A stretch of 64,000 bases of DNA from Zeus faber. Lineage: Eukaryota > Chordata > Actinopteri > Zeiformes > Zeidae. The translations under genes and the position numbers were made by a program. The notes beneath the pieces were generated by a model. The model was not told the DNA's origin and did no database searches. It was given only the letters and a program-made list of their open reading frames with translations. Where the stretch lies: assembly GCA_960531495.1 (NCBI GenBank), contig CAUIJY010000075.1:558001-622000 (forward strand), read 5' to 3'. Positions 21,701 to 30,973 of this stretch are shown piece by piece; within the stretch, counting starts at the first letter, position 1, and every line of letters begins with the position of its first letter.

Positions 21701-23113
21701 TTGCAAACTCGACACAGTGGAACATGGACTCTCCGGATGTGGACGACACACGGCTGCCATCGCACACGCCCTACGAGAACCGACCACATTACTTTCTACC
21801 ACCCCACCATCGTGCATACCACTCATGGAGTCAAATCCTACCTCGATCAAACGGATTTCACCTTTACCACACCAAAACACAAGATGCGCTTGCATGTCAC
21901 CCTGGAAAGAGACAATGTCTTGTACACAGCCGATGGAATCAACTTGGCCGGCGGACTACAGTATGCAGATGGCACCCATGACTGCGTACAGCTCATGAAA
22001 CTGGAAGCAAAGGGCCGCACAGACTTGGATGGAACATCTGACCCCGATGCAGAAATTGTCCTGTTTATAGATGGTTGTTGTTTCAAAGAAGAAGAGGGAA
22101 ATAGAGCATCATACGCAGCCATTCAACAAATTAATGGACACCACGTCACCCTAAGAGGTGGGATGATAGAACAACCAGCATCAGCACAAAAAGCAGAACT
22201 CGACGCCTCGGTGAAAGCATTAAAAATCTCAAAAAACAAAAATGCAAACATATTCACCGACTCAGCATACGCACACGCTGCAGCTCACGTGGATGTAGCC
22301 ATATGGATGAAAAGAGGACTCCAAACGTCAGCAGGAGCCCCGGTAAAACACAAAGACCTCATACTCGCCCTCCTGGAAGCTATACATCTCCCCCGAAAAA
22401 TCCAGATCATCAAATGCAAAGGACACTCCAAAGGAAATTCAAACGCAGCCGACACAGCAGCAAAAGAAGCAGGAGGGAACCTAAAAGAAAGCGCAGCAAT
22501 GATGATTGTATTTACTGAAGACAACGCCCTCAATTTGTCAGAGGAACATCTGAAAGAAGTGCAGAAAGAAGCGAAATGGAACGAACACTCGCAGTGGCAG
22601 AAGAAAGGAGCCACATGCACCAGCGGCCTATGGAGAAGCCACGATGGGCGCCCAGTAGCACCAGCCGCACTCCTGGTCTACCTCATCAAGGATGCACATG
22701 GACAGACTCATGAAGGACCCAAAAGAACCACCAACAGGCTCAAACAGGACTGGTGGCATCCCTACCTGGAGGAAATGGTGGCCAACCATATTGCAGAATG
22801 CGTCGTCTGTCACGAGCTAAATAAGAAGACAGTCTACCAAAGACCTTTGGGAACATTCTCAGTGCCCCCCTACCCCTTCAGAGAAATATGCATAGATTAC
22901 ACCGGCATGGGCAGGGACAACAGAGTACAAGGGTACAGATACCTACTCGTGATGGTAGATCGATTCTCCAAATGGGTAGAAGCAGTCCCTTGCAAAAGAG
23001 AGGATGCAGTATCTGTGATTAAATGGTTATGGAAAAAACGCATTCCTAGGTGGGGTTACCCCACAGTTATCTGCTCGGACAATGGATCTCATTTTACCAG
23101 CGATAAAAAATAG
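21701..23113 (+). pseudogene. pol: ERV RNase H and integrase N-terminus/core
   Basis: A 470-codon open frame. RNase H acidic residues are visible: Asp in LFIDGCC (residue 124), Glu in KAELDAS (166), Asp in FTDSAYA (187), and a further Asp in NAADTAA. Integrase follows, with the HHCC zinc site H-x3-H at residues 333/337 and C-x2-C at 367/370. The catalytic core starts with Asp in ICIDYTG (399) and Asp in CSDNGSHF (460). The frame ends at TAG 23111-23113 directly after an A run. The remaining catalytic Glu lies downstream in another frame. This is the longest intact frame of the element. Confidence 0.9.
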
Positions 23114-23769
23114 GCCAGGTAGAACAGGCATTAGGTATCTCCCATAGATCTGGTTCAGTCTATCACCCCCAGTCAAAAGGCCTAGTTGAAAGTGCAAACC
23201 AGACGTTGAAAGAAAAAATGGCCAAGGTGCTGATAGAGACAAAACAGCAACTCAGTATGTCTCTACAGAACATCACAAAAACGACTAAACTAACGTGGGT
23301 AGATGCCCTACCCCTAGCATTAATGTCCATGCGAGACCTCTCCCCATAGTCAAACACATCTTAGCCCACACGAGATATTAACAGGCCGCCCCATGCCAGG
23401 TCCTCACAACCTACCAGCTAAATCACCCGCTTTTGATGATTTCCAGGAAGGTTTACCTGAATATGTCAAAGCACTAACCGCAGTATCTCGAGTTTTGTAT
23501 TCACAGGTCAAGAACACTGCCCCAGACTGCCCCACACCCTGGTGGTCAGCCCCGGAGACTGGGTCCACATCAAGGTCCACAAACAGAAGTGGCCTGAGCC
23601 AAGGTGGACTGGACCTTGGGAGGTAGTGTTGGCCACCTCACATGCAGTAAAGCTCAAAAATAAAACTGGTGCTCCCTGTCACCACCTCTCCCACTGCGCC
23701 CCTGTCACCCCACCCGCAAGAACTCTCACAGAAACAAGGATCCAGCTGAAAGACGTAAGCATTCTGTAA
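23114..23769 (+). pseudogene. pol: ERV integrase, end of core and C-terminal domain
   Basis: The core resumes shifted by two bases, giving [19 protein letters not shown]. The Glu at 23188-23190 is the third catalytic residue, at D-x35-E spacing once two extra bases are allowed for. The frame changes again near 23350 and near 23545. The C-terminal GPY/F-type domain is at about 23545-23700, with PGDWVHIKVHKQKW, RWTGPWEVV and HLSHC, typical of gammaretroviral integrases. The reading frame ends at TAA 23767-23769. No chromodomain was seen. Confidence 0.85.
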
Positions 23770-23786
23770 TTAACCATGTAAAAAAA

Positions 23787-23813
23787 AAATAATATTTTTT
23801 TTGTTTACCCTAG
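23787..23813 (+). promoter_or_regulatory. Candidate splice acceptor for env
   Basis: A T-rich tract is followed by TTTACCCTAG, a good polypyrimidine-AG acceptor. It lies between the end of pol and the first env-like codons, where a subgenomic env acceptor is expected. The env frame opens without an ATG here, which fits translation of a spliced message. Confidence 0.45.
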
Positions 23814-24091
23814 GAGAAGTCCTGGACCCTACACAGTATACATATTCTTACCAAGTGGGACCCCAATTATCGTATGACCAGTATATGACAAAGGTCAAAG
23901 AGTGGGGCCGAATGAAAGAAACAGTTCTTGTCATTTATGCCTATGAAGGACAAATCCTGGCATTCAATGTTGATTTCTGTTCCATAATAAAGTGTGATTC
24001 CACCGGGTAGGAGCAGTACCAGTGGAATGAGAAATATGCGTGGTCCACCAACCCTAGACTAACAAGTGACTGGTGGCTGGACGAGGTTTAA
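23814..24091 (+). pseudogene. env: ERV env, N-terminal surface-unit remnant
   Basis: A frame open from about 23801 reads through env-like sequence with a TAG at 24008-24010, and continues in the same frame to TAA at 24089-24091. It has Trp/Tyr-rich, weakly conserved content (for example NEKYAWSTNPRLTSDWWLDE). Position right after pol, downstream of a splice-acceptor-like site, supports an env identity more than any motif does. No furin-type cleavage site, CX2C or CX6CC motif was found afterwards, so most of the surface unit and the ectodomain of the transmembrane unit are missing. Confidence 0.55.
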
Positions 24092-24201
24092 GGTACCCAT
24101 ATTGATTGTGGGGCATGGAGTAATGTGCTTATAAACACAGGAACCAGTAGGAGGAATTGCTACTCCACTCACGGAGCGTAGAACTAAAAGAAAATGCAGG
24201 A

Positions 24202-24363
24202 ATGGATGATCACATCACTGGTTGGTTGGACTCTATGTTTTCCAAATGAAAAGGCCTCATTTTATCATGCATAATCAACGTTGCTATCATTGCTGCTCTG
24301 TTAATTGTATGTGGATGTTGTTGTATACCATGCATTTGTACTCTAGTGAAAAATGCATCATGA
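24202..24363 (+). pseudogene. env: ERV env, transmembrane anchor and tail remnant
   Basis: A 53-codon segment begins at an ATG (24202) and has a TGA at 24247-24249. In the same frame after it comes a hydrophobic span of about 17 residues (IINVAIIAALLIVCGCCC) followed by a Cys cluster, then TGA at 24361. A Trp/Gly-rich juxtamembrane stretch (ITGWLDSMF) precedes it. This is the pattern of retroviral Env C-termini, with a membrane anchor and palmitoylated cysteines. Only about 110 bp separate it from the surface-unit remnant, against more than 1 kb in a full env. Confidence 0.75.
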
Positions 24364-24490
24364 CTGCGTTGGGAAAACCAGAAATACAAGCGTACATGGC
24401 ATTGAGACAGAAGGAATGTGGCGACACCTATGTTGCTATAGGTATGGGCCTCCTTTCCCCAGCACCAGGACCCCGACATCCTCATCCACG
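24364..24490 (+). other. Possible 3' tail of the ERV before the truncation point
   Basis: Unique sequence between the env anchor and the interspersed repeat. No copy of the 5' LTR (15764-16122) occurs here or later in the window, so the element ends without a 3' LTR. Confidence 0.5.
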
Positions 24491-25225
24491 ATAACTGCAT
24501 CTAGTTGATCATTTTGACACGCCCATGTATAGGACCCATAGAATATTAAATGCCACACTGGGACTGAAGAGTGTGCAAAGTTTTGCAATAATTTTGTAGT
24601 TTCTCAAGGCCCCAAAAGTCACGTAAACTGTTTTTTTTAACATAAAATTCAACGCGTTGCCACACCCGCATCGTGACGAAAAAAAAATGTTTTAATAACT
24701 TTTAATCCCCAATGAGTCTCAATCCAAAAAATCCCCCAGGAGAAGTTCACGAAAGTACAAAGCATAAAAAGTGGATAAAATATTACAAAAACACAGCTTT
24801 TTTTGGAACACGAAATCCAACGCTTTGCCACGGCCACATCGTGTGACAATTATTATTTTTTTTAATATCTTTTAATCGTGAAGGTGTCTTGTAGACACTC
24901 GCCAAGTTTGAAGCCAGATAAATGGCCTCGGAGGAGTTTACGAAAGTACAAAGTGAGAAAATGAACGGAAAGTGACTAAAATTACACATTTAATCCAAGA
25001 AGTTACAAAAGTGTCCCGAATTTTGTTAATTTCATGGTAAAAAGTGAATAGGTTTGATGTTTTGAAATTTTCAACAGGGTGTGTCGGGCCATTTTGCCAC
25101 GCCCATGCAGGCAACTCATACAATATCAATTGCCACACTGGGACTAACAAGTGCGCAAAGTTTCGTGAATTAGTATCTTTGGAACATGAAATTTTACGTG
25201 TTGCCACGCCACCCTAGAAAATAAA
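24491..25225 (+). repeat. Interspersed fish repeat, forward copies right of the ERV
   Basis: Shares GCCACACTGGGACT, GGCCCCAAAAGTCA, GTGTCTTGTAGACACTCG and AAAGTGAATAGGTTTGATG with 14850-15540, in the same orientation. At least two partial units are present (24491-24960 and 25020-25215). Confidence 0.78.
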
Positions 25226-25229
25226 ATAA

Positions 25230-25650
25230 TAATTTTCTGACCTATTCACCTTTTTCCACGTAAACTCCCAAAATTCGGTACACATTTGTAACCTCTCTAG
25301 ACTTGGAAAAAATATATATTTCCGCCATGACGGAAACCCAACAGGAAGTCGGCCATTTTGAATTTTCCTGACTTTTTAGTCATATTTATGCTTTGTACTT
25401 TCGCGAAACTCCTCCTTGGCGATTTATCGGATCGACTTCAAACTTGACGAGTGTCTACAAGACACCTTCACAGCTAAAACTTATTAAAATACATATATAT
25501 TTTGGCACACGGTGTGGGCGTGGCAACACGTACAATTTCATGTTCCAAAAGATACTTGGAAATTCACAAATCTTTGCACACTCGTCAGTCCCAGTGTGTC
25601 ATTTGATATTCTAGTGGTGCCATGCATGGGCGTGTCAAAATGGCCGCCTA
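25230..25650 (-). repeat. Interspersed fish repeat, inverted copy
   Basis: The same repeat family in reverse orientation: CCCAACAGGAAGTCGGCC at 25329-25346 is the complement of the end of the left-hand copy, then CGAGTGTCTACAAGACACC, and a GCACACTCGTCAGTCCCAG stretch. Together with 25020-25215 it can form a long imperfect hairpin. Confidence 0.8.
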
Positions 25651-25840
25651 TTATCTCCTACATATTAGACATTGTGATAATATTATTCTGTTGTTACACG
25701 AGTGTGCATACATTCATTTTTGTACTGAGCCTGTAGTCTGCTATTCAACTATTTAACGCCCATTTAACAATCTTGGACCTATACCAAACAATGTTGTCAA
25801 AATGTGTCTCTCACCCAAGTGTTTAAGTCTATGTGCCCAG

Positions 25841-26066
25841 GTCAAAGCAGCCCTACCCGTCCCACTTGAAGGACCTCTACACGGCCGCTGACCAGGTGAA
25901 TGGGTGGTGATCGCGACTTACAGAGGAAAAGCTGGAACTCTGCCAGATTCCTAGGACCTTTCCAGCAGGGTTAGGGACCCGCACCACTGCAGCAGCAGTT
26001 AAGGTGGTAGAACGACCAATATGGATACACGTATCTCATCGCAAGAAAGTTCCTACTCCCCTCTAG
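25841..26066 (+). pseudogene. pol: Second ERV: integrase C-terminal fragment
   Basis: Three short frame pieces line up in order with a gammaretroviral integrase C-terminal domain: VKAALPVPLEGPLHG (25841 on, TGA at 25889), then PGEWVVIATYRGKAG in the same frame, and after two frame changes VERPIWIHVSHRKKVPTP (26007-26063, TAG at 26064). The P-G-E-W and W-I-H-x-S-H signatures are characteristic. Residues differ from the corresponding domain of the ERV at 23545-23700, so this is a separate element. No RT or core integrase lies upstream; the interspersed repeat is there instead. Confidence 0.7.
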
Positions 26067-26073
26067 GTACTCG

Positions 26074-26514
26074 TTGAGGAGACAACGTGAGTGTACGCTG
26101 AACGCTGCTCACCCTGCAACTGCGATGGAACCACTTCAACCATACCTACATAGGCTACTTGGGTTACTGCCATTCCCCTTACCACAGCCGAAGAAATGTG
26201 TGTTTTGGAAGCAGTTATCGAAGGGGCTTTCTACACCAACATTGGCGCCCCACAGACGGCTCCACCGCTGGACTTCTGCTCCACATTTGATTACACCTGG
26301 CCACTTCCCACCTTGTTATATGGTCATCATTTTCCTTGGCCCCTCCATCAAAAGGACACAGATAAAACAATATCTCTGTATAAATGTATTGTACTCAATT
26401 TATACATCATTTTCTGATCCCTTTGCCTCAATTATATTATACTTAAGCATTATTGCATTTTCCTTTTGTATCATTCCACTGGGAACAACAGAAGGGAGTG
26501 TGAGAGAAAAATGA
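26074..26514 (+). other. Open frame after the second integrase fragment, possible env leader
   Basis: An open frame of 146 codons with a Leu/Pro-rich stretch (LLGLLPFPLPQPKK) and a late hydrophobic segment. It starts within 10 bp of the integrase stop, where env would begin, but no Env motif is recognisable. It may be the 5' part of a decayed env or a chance frame. Confidence 0.3.
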
Positions 26515-26749
26515 TGATCAATGTTAATGAATGATATAATTCTACCACCAAGTGATGTCTGAATGCTGAGGCATATGTTTGTTTGGTGACGCCCGACTCT
26601 TTCACAGGAGATCTTACATTCCTGCATATCACTGTCACGAAAGTTTTAGTCGTTATCTCAGTTTTTCTAGATCGTAAAAGGACCATTTGTGTAAACACTC
26701 AACGTATGCTTTCCCGGCACTGAAAGTGTTCTACGTTTTTCTTTGTTAA

Positions 26750-27356
26750 AAAATGTTCTCAGCTATCACCTGTTCCGCTGATAGAAGTGACATCAATTGT
26801 TCCCATGACAGAACTGCTAGCGTCAAGCTCTGCTGCAACATCAGAAAACACTGTAGCACTCTCCATATCAGGATAATAAGGAGCAGCATCACTCTGACCT
26901 TTGACAAATGTTTGAGAGCGCTGCTATTCCTTCACAAGAACTGGCACATCACTGGCAGGTGTGGCTTTGAAGACACCTCCACAACGGTTGGTGCTGCCTT
27001 CCCCTAAAAAAAAGCAAGAGAATGAAATGCATGGACAAAATAAAACTAAAATGAAGTACTACTATCAAAAATGTCATTGAAAAAAGAAGAAAAACAACGA
27101 ACAAAGCAAACCTGCTCCGTTCCCAGTGTCCTCTTGGAGGCAGTAGCTTTCTGCCAATGTCCCACCGTGGCTTTCCCATGTAAGCAAAGCAAAATTTTCT
27201 TGATATAAAATTGATATACAATTGTTGATATAAAAACAATATAAAATTCTCCACACTGGACAGCGCTAGAAAGATGCGATGGAACAAGTTGATAACGGGA
27301 TGGATCATTCCGGCGACGCTACTGGTGTTGTGTCCACCTGTGAAATCATAGAGCAA
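26750..27356 (-). other. Possible further minus-strand exons of unknown gene
   Basis: On the minus strand, codon-like sequence appears in two patches: around 27250-27356 (containing MIHPVINLFHRIF) and around 26750-27003 (a frame with one stop, acidic and Ser-rich). They are separated by A/T-rich DNA. They lie downstream of the SGNH-like pseudogene in the same orientation and may be its later exons or part of another element. Not recognised. Confidence 0.3.
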
Positions 27357-27582
27357 AATGTCGATTTAAGACAATGTCTTGACAAAAGGCCAACTAAAAG
27401 CACTAACTACTAAACTAAACTAAACTAAACTACTAACTAAAAAGAGAATAAAAAAACCAACAAACTGCAGAAAATCTCCTGGATACAAAACAATAGAGGA
27501 CGGTTGAGGGGAGCCGACAGCAGAATCAACTGTAGCCCGGAGCGCTCACTGGTAAGTTGTTCAGTTAATTAAAGTGTGTTAG

Positions 27583-27585
<3 letters not shown>

Positions 27586-27614
<29 letters not shown>
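27586..27614. repeat. (GT)n microsatellite
   Basis: A GT run of about 14 units, following ATTAAAGTGTGTTAGACAT. Confidence 0.95.
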
Positions 27615-27616
<2 letters not shown>

Positions 27617-28305
27617 ATGTCCATATGTTTCATAACAAACATATTAAAATTGTTTAATGAAAATCGGTACACTTTGAGTGAATATCAGAGACTATCACAG
27701 TTTCCAGAGGGTCTTACCCCAACAATAACAGTGTGCAACCGATTATCTTTCTGCCCCTTCCAACCAGTCTCCACTCAAAAGGGTTAGGTGAAGGATGAGG
27801 CACGATGAGCTCTCCCTTCACAACCACTTTTGGAGAGAATGTTGGAAGTGACCTGCCGGGAGAAACCTTTGACTTTCGTGCTGTTGGCGGCGCTGTTGTC
27901 TCCAGTTGGCGATAAGCAGCATTTCACAGCAATGTCACAGGGCCATGGTTTCACAACATAGCAAAGTTATTCATAAAATAGCCATCACGTGACATGACAA
28001 CAAATTGTACAATTGTACTTACACCATCTCTGCTTCACAGCTCTGGGTGGTTCAATGGGAAGTGGTTGGCTGCAGAAAAGTACTTGATGCCTTAAAACAA
28101 CGATTTGGACGAATAGAAATATGCATACATAGATGTCAACTTTGTTCATTAGAAATATTTATTGAATTGGTTTGTCTAAAAATATATACTCCGTTATACA
28201 TTTAACTGTACTAAAATTAAAATATGCTTCCCATGCATGCCGCCACAGGATGGTATTCCTCACGGAGCAAATAGTCAGACGCGGAAGGAAGTCCAGGACA
28301 AACAC

Positions 28306-28446
28306 CTATACAAACACACAAAAAAAAAAAGGTGTTTATTACAGTACATTTGTTTTCAAAATGTAAAATATGTTCTGCAGAGCTCACAAAGCAAAAGTAT
28401 TAATAGTACCAATACTACCAAAAATGTACTAAACATGAAGCGTAAC
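28306..28446 (-). other. 141-bp intron in the SGNH-like pseudogene
   Basis: On the minus strand it starts GTTACG, directly after codons for SRWPK, and ends TTTGTATAG before codons for VFVLDF. Phase 0. It includes a poly-T run (poly-A on the + strand near 28320). Confidence 0.6.
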
Positions 28447-28662
28447 TTTGGCCAGCGACTGCAGACACTGACCAGGAGGCTGCGAAAGTCTACTGCTGCC
28501 TCGTCGATGGTCCTGCTGGCCGTCAAGTCGCTGCTAGGGGCTACAACACAAACTGCGTCAGGTCTCCGAGACAAAAAAGCATTCAGTACCTCGGTCCCCT
28601 GGCATCTTCACAAATCCATCCACAATGCTCCGTAGATGGGAGTCACCAACAAGAAGTACAAA

Positions 28663-28748
28663 CTAGAAACATAGAAAGTCTTTTTTTTTCATGAAAATCA
28701 CAACTTTTGTCTTCAAGTATTGTTCATAAATAATCAAACAAAAATACC
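28663..28748 (-). other. 86-bp intron in the SGNH-like pseudogene
   Basis: On the minus strand it starts GTATTTTTG and ends TTTCTAG. Removing it joins PDKK to FVLLVGDSH in phase 0. The canonical ends and the phase fit a real, once-functional intron. Confidence 0.6.
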
Positions 28749-28859
28749 TTCTTATCTGGAGACTCTGCTGTAATGACCAGCTTGTGGCTTCGTCCAGTCA
28801 CGGTGGAAATTGGCTACAGGCGCACTTTCTGGTGATCACCTGTTTCTTAACAGACAAAA

Positions 28860-29154
28860 ACCCAAAATAAATACTACTGACTTTCCACGAGGCTTCTAAA
28901 AGTGTTGAGGCACAATAGATAAATAAGAACAGCACAAGACACTAATTCGACAATAACATTTTGAAATGGCTCCATAACTTAGAAACTGATCATTTTCTAG
29001 AACAAGTGTACTGCAATTTAAAGCATCCAAAAACCTTACTGCTGGCTGTAAAGGTGAAACTATTTTTTCTATTGATTGGTCTATAGACCATCATATCGGT
29101 TAGTCAATTAACTCTACAAGTACCAGCAGAATGTAGAGAAATAGCTGTTGCTTG
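28860..29154. other. AT-rich sequence, possibly SINE body
   Basis: No gene seen. A 14-bp palindrome TGGTCTATAGACCA lies at 29078-29091. It may include the body of the SINE whose tail follows, but no A and B box was recognised. Confidence 0.35.
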
Positions 29155-29235
29155 AATGTTATTCTCCCTTGTAAGTCGCTTTGGATAAAAGCATCTGCTT
29201 AATGACTAAATGTAAATATAAATGTAAATAACAAG
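29155..29235 (+). mobile_element. Fish SINE/LINE 3' tail
   Basis: TGTAAGTCGCTTTGGATAAA followed by AGCATCTGCTTAATGACTAAA and an AATGTAAAT repeat tail is the common 3' end shared by several teleost SINEs and their partner LINE. Orientation + . Five-prime limits are unclear. Confidence 0.85.
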
Positions 29236-30110
29236 AATATAAACAATTAACAAAATGCGGACAAATAATAGACAGGAATACGAAGGTACGCCCCCCATTG
29301 CATGCTGGGGTTTTCACGTGGCATACCCCATGCTAACGCGTCCTTGTGTCTCGTAAAACGTTGAGTGTTGAGTACATAAATCACGGATCATTTTTTGATG
29401 ATACAAAAACTACTTTAAAAAATGATAACCCTCAAAAAGATTTTAGACCTGAATTTTTGAGCCTCATGGGAACCCCACCTGACTTTTTGATTACACAGGG
29501 GACCCACCATGTTATGGTCTATTGACATGCAAACTTTGACACTGAACACTTTTTTTAATCAATAGGTCAGATTCTGATTGAAAAATATAAACCTTCCAAA
29601 AGTACAATTATTAATTTGAAAGGATATACAACCAATTTAAGAAATCAGGCCTCAGGCCAACACCACTTAAACATATCAAAAATTGGAAAGTAAAGATTAT
29701 TTTTCTACCTAGGCACGCTGTAAGTAAATGTAGTAAATTTGAGCATATTATGCAGATCATTTTCGACTTAAATACCGGTTCATCAATTGATTTCCAGATA
29801 AGTATGACAAATACCACATATACTTTAAAAGAGAGCACAGAATCAATTGTTATTGAATTTGATGGTTTTGACAGTATAATATTTTCTTCCAAACTTAATC
29901 GAACGGGGAATAAACCTACACCCACTGTACAAAAGGTAGATAAAAAATTACAATTATTTATTATAAAATAAAAAGGAGCAGATGGCACAAGAAAACAAAC
30001 AAGGGCTCACACAGGGCTTAGTAAGTCTCCTGATATGCTTTGTAACAAAGAAAAAGTGCAATGTATTCACGCGGGGGAAGAGTAGTATGGTGGTAAACCC
30101 TGACCTTTGG
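29236..30110. other. AT-rich intergenic DNA, no gene seen
   Basis: Short open frames on both strands near 29611-29988 overlap each other and reflect AT-rich composition. Nothing recognised. Confidence 0.5.
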
Positions 30111-30130
30111 CCTTTGCCTGCACCTAACTA

Positions 30131-30555
30131 TCCATTTTCAATTAATCTGCTGATAAAAACCTACCCTACGGTGGTCGGCAGGAAAACTCACTGCAAATAG
30201 ACAAAACACAAGCAAATTCAGAAAACATCATCATCAATTTGACAACACAGGCAAGAGATGCAAAACAATGGAAACATTTGCACAGAAACAAACTTAAAAG
30301 CAATTCACCACGGACACTTCATTTGGGGAATATATCAGATATGATACACAAACATTTCTTGATGTTTTTATTTTAAGTTTGTTCCTTCGTGAACTTTTCC
30401 ATTGTGTTGTTGCCTGTGTTGTCAAATTGATGATGACATTTTCTAAATTTGCTTGCGTTTTGTCTATTTACATGTATTTTCTTTAGTTGTAGAGTTTTCC
30501 CGTTGGCCACCGTAGAGTCAGTTGTTATCAGCAGATGAATTGACTTGCGGCCTTT
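30131..30555. repeat. Long palindromic (fold-back) element
   Basis: The left arm (about 30131-30300) and right arm (about 30366-30555) are inverted copies. Examples: CATCATCAATTTGACAACAC on the left pairs with GTGTTGTCAAATTGATGATG on the right, and GTGGTCGGCAGGAAAACTC with GAGTTTTCCCGTTGGCCAC. The loop is about 65 bp. Identity is imperfect, with indels. The flanks GGCCTTTGCCTGCACCTAAC (30109-30128) and GGCCTTTGACTGCACCTAAC (30549-30568) are direct repeats, differing at one base, that continue into TAATC/TAATT words. This looks like a fold-back or MITE-like insertion. Confidence 0.85.
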
Positions 30556-30749
30556 GACTGCACCTAACTACTAATTATCAATGTTTTCGCCTGATAAAAT
30601 CAATAACTAGTTGAACTCCAGTGTATACCTGGGTACTCAGGATGCCAACGAACAACACAAACATCATCAAAAATGAAGTTGCATCAAATGAACCAACATT
30701 TTTGAGCAACGTGAACCAACATGTTTGAGCAAATGCTTTAACAACTCTA

Positions 30750-30973
30750 TTAATAAATTCTTCTCGCACTTTCGCATTGGATGGCAGTGATACGATTTTT
30801 TACATAGTACTTCAATGCAGTCCAGCTTCGCTGGTTTAGAGCTTCAGGTGAAGCTCTAATACATGCATCACACTCAGTCCTTCCCGGCACTTTACCACTT
30901 TCAATGAAAGCCTTCAGGTTCTTTTCCACCGCATGGACCTCCTCAGGTAACCACCTCCTTCTCTCAGAGATTT
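30750..30973 (-). pseudogene. Terminal exon of an unnamed multi-copy fish protein
   Basis: On the minus strand an acceptor TATCTTAG precedes an open exon ending in TAA at 30750. It encodes RRRWLPEEVHAVEKNLKAFI, then KVPGRTECDACIRA and SWTALKYYVKNRITA. A W-x-x-E-E-V start, a C-x2-C pair and a Y-V-x-N-R-I-T end form a compact domain that I recall from the C-terminus of repeated teleost predicted proteins, some linked to mobile elements with tyrosine recombinase-like cores. That family link is from memory. No upstream exon was found, so it may be a stranded exon. Confidence 0.45.

Larger units (their letters stand above)
27785..28850 (-). pseudogene. SGNH/GDSL-like protein pseudogene with introns
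   Basis: Read on the minus strand from 28850 down. A first exon piece ends VITAESPDKK at 28749. A second exon (28662-28447) begins [20 protein letters not shown], with the GDSH nucleophile block, then after an internal deletion and frame change [20 protein letters not shown] and [15 protein letters not shown] third begins VFVLDFLPRLT (28305). Further pieces are LLREEYHPVAACMG (near 28220-28265), YFSAANHFPLNHPEL before an in-frame stop and SRDG (28020-28112), and FSPKVVVKGELIVP (near 27800). The order matches a multi-copy teleost predicted protein known to me from memory. Frameshifts, a stop and the deletion make it non-functional. Whether the family is host or transposon-borne is uncertain. 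Confidence 0.6.

Noticed and set aside
24202..24494. Full 3' LTR of the ERV near 24200-24490
   Set aside because: No sequence in this region matches the 5' LTR before 16122; it holds the env anchor and a short unmatched tail.
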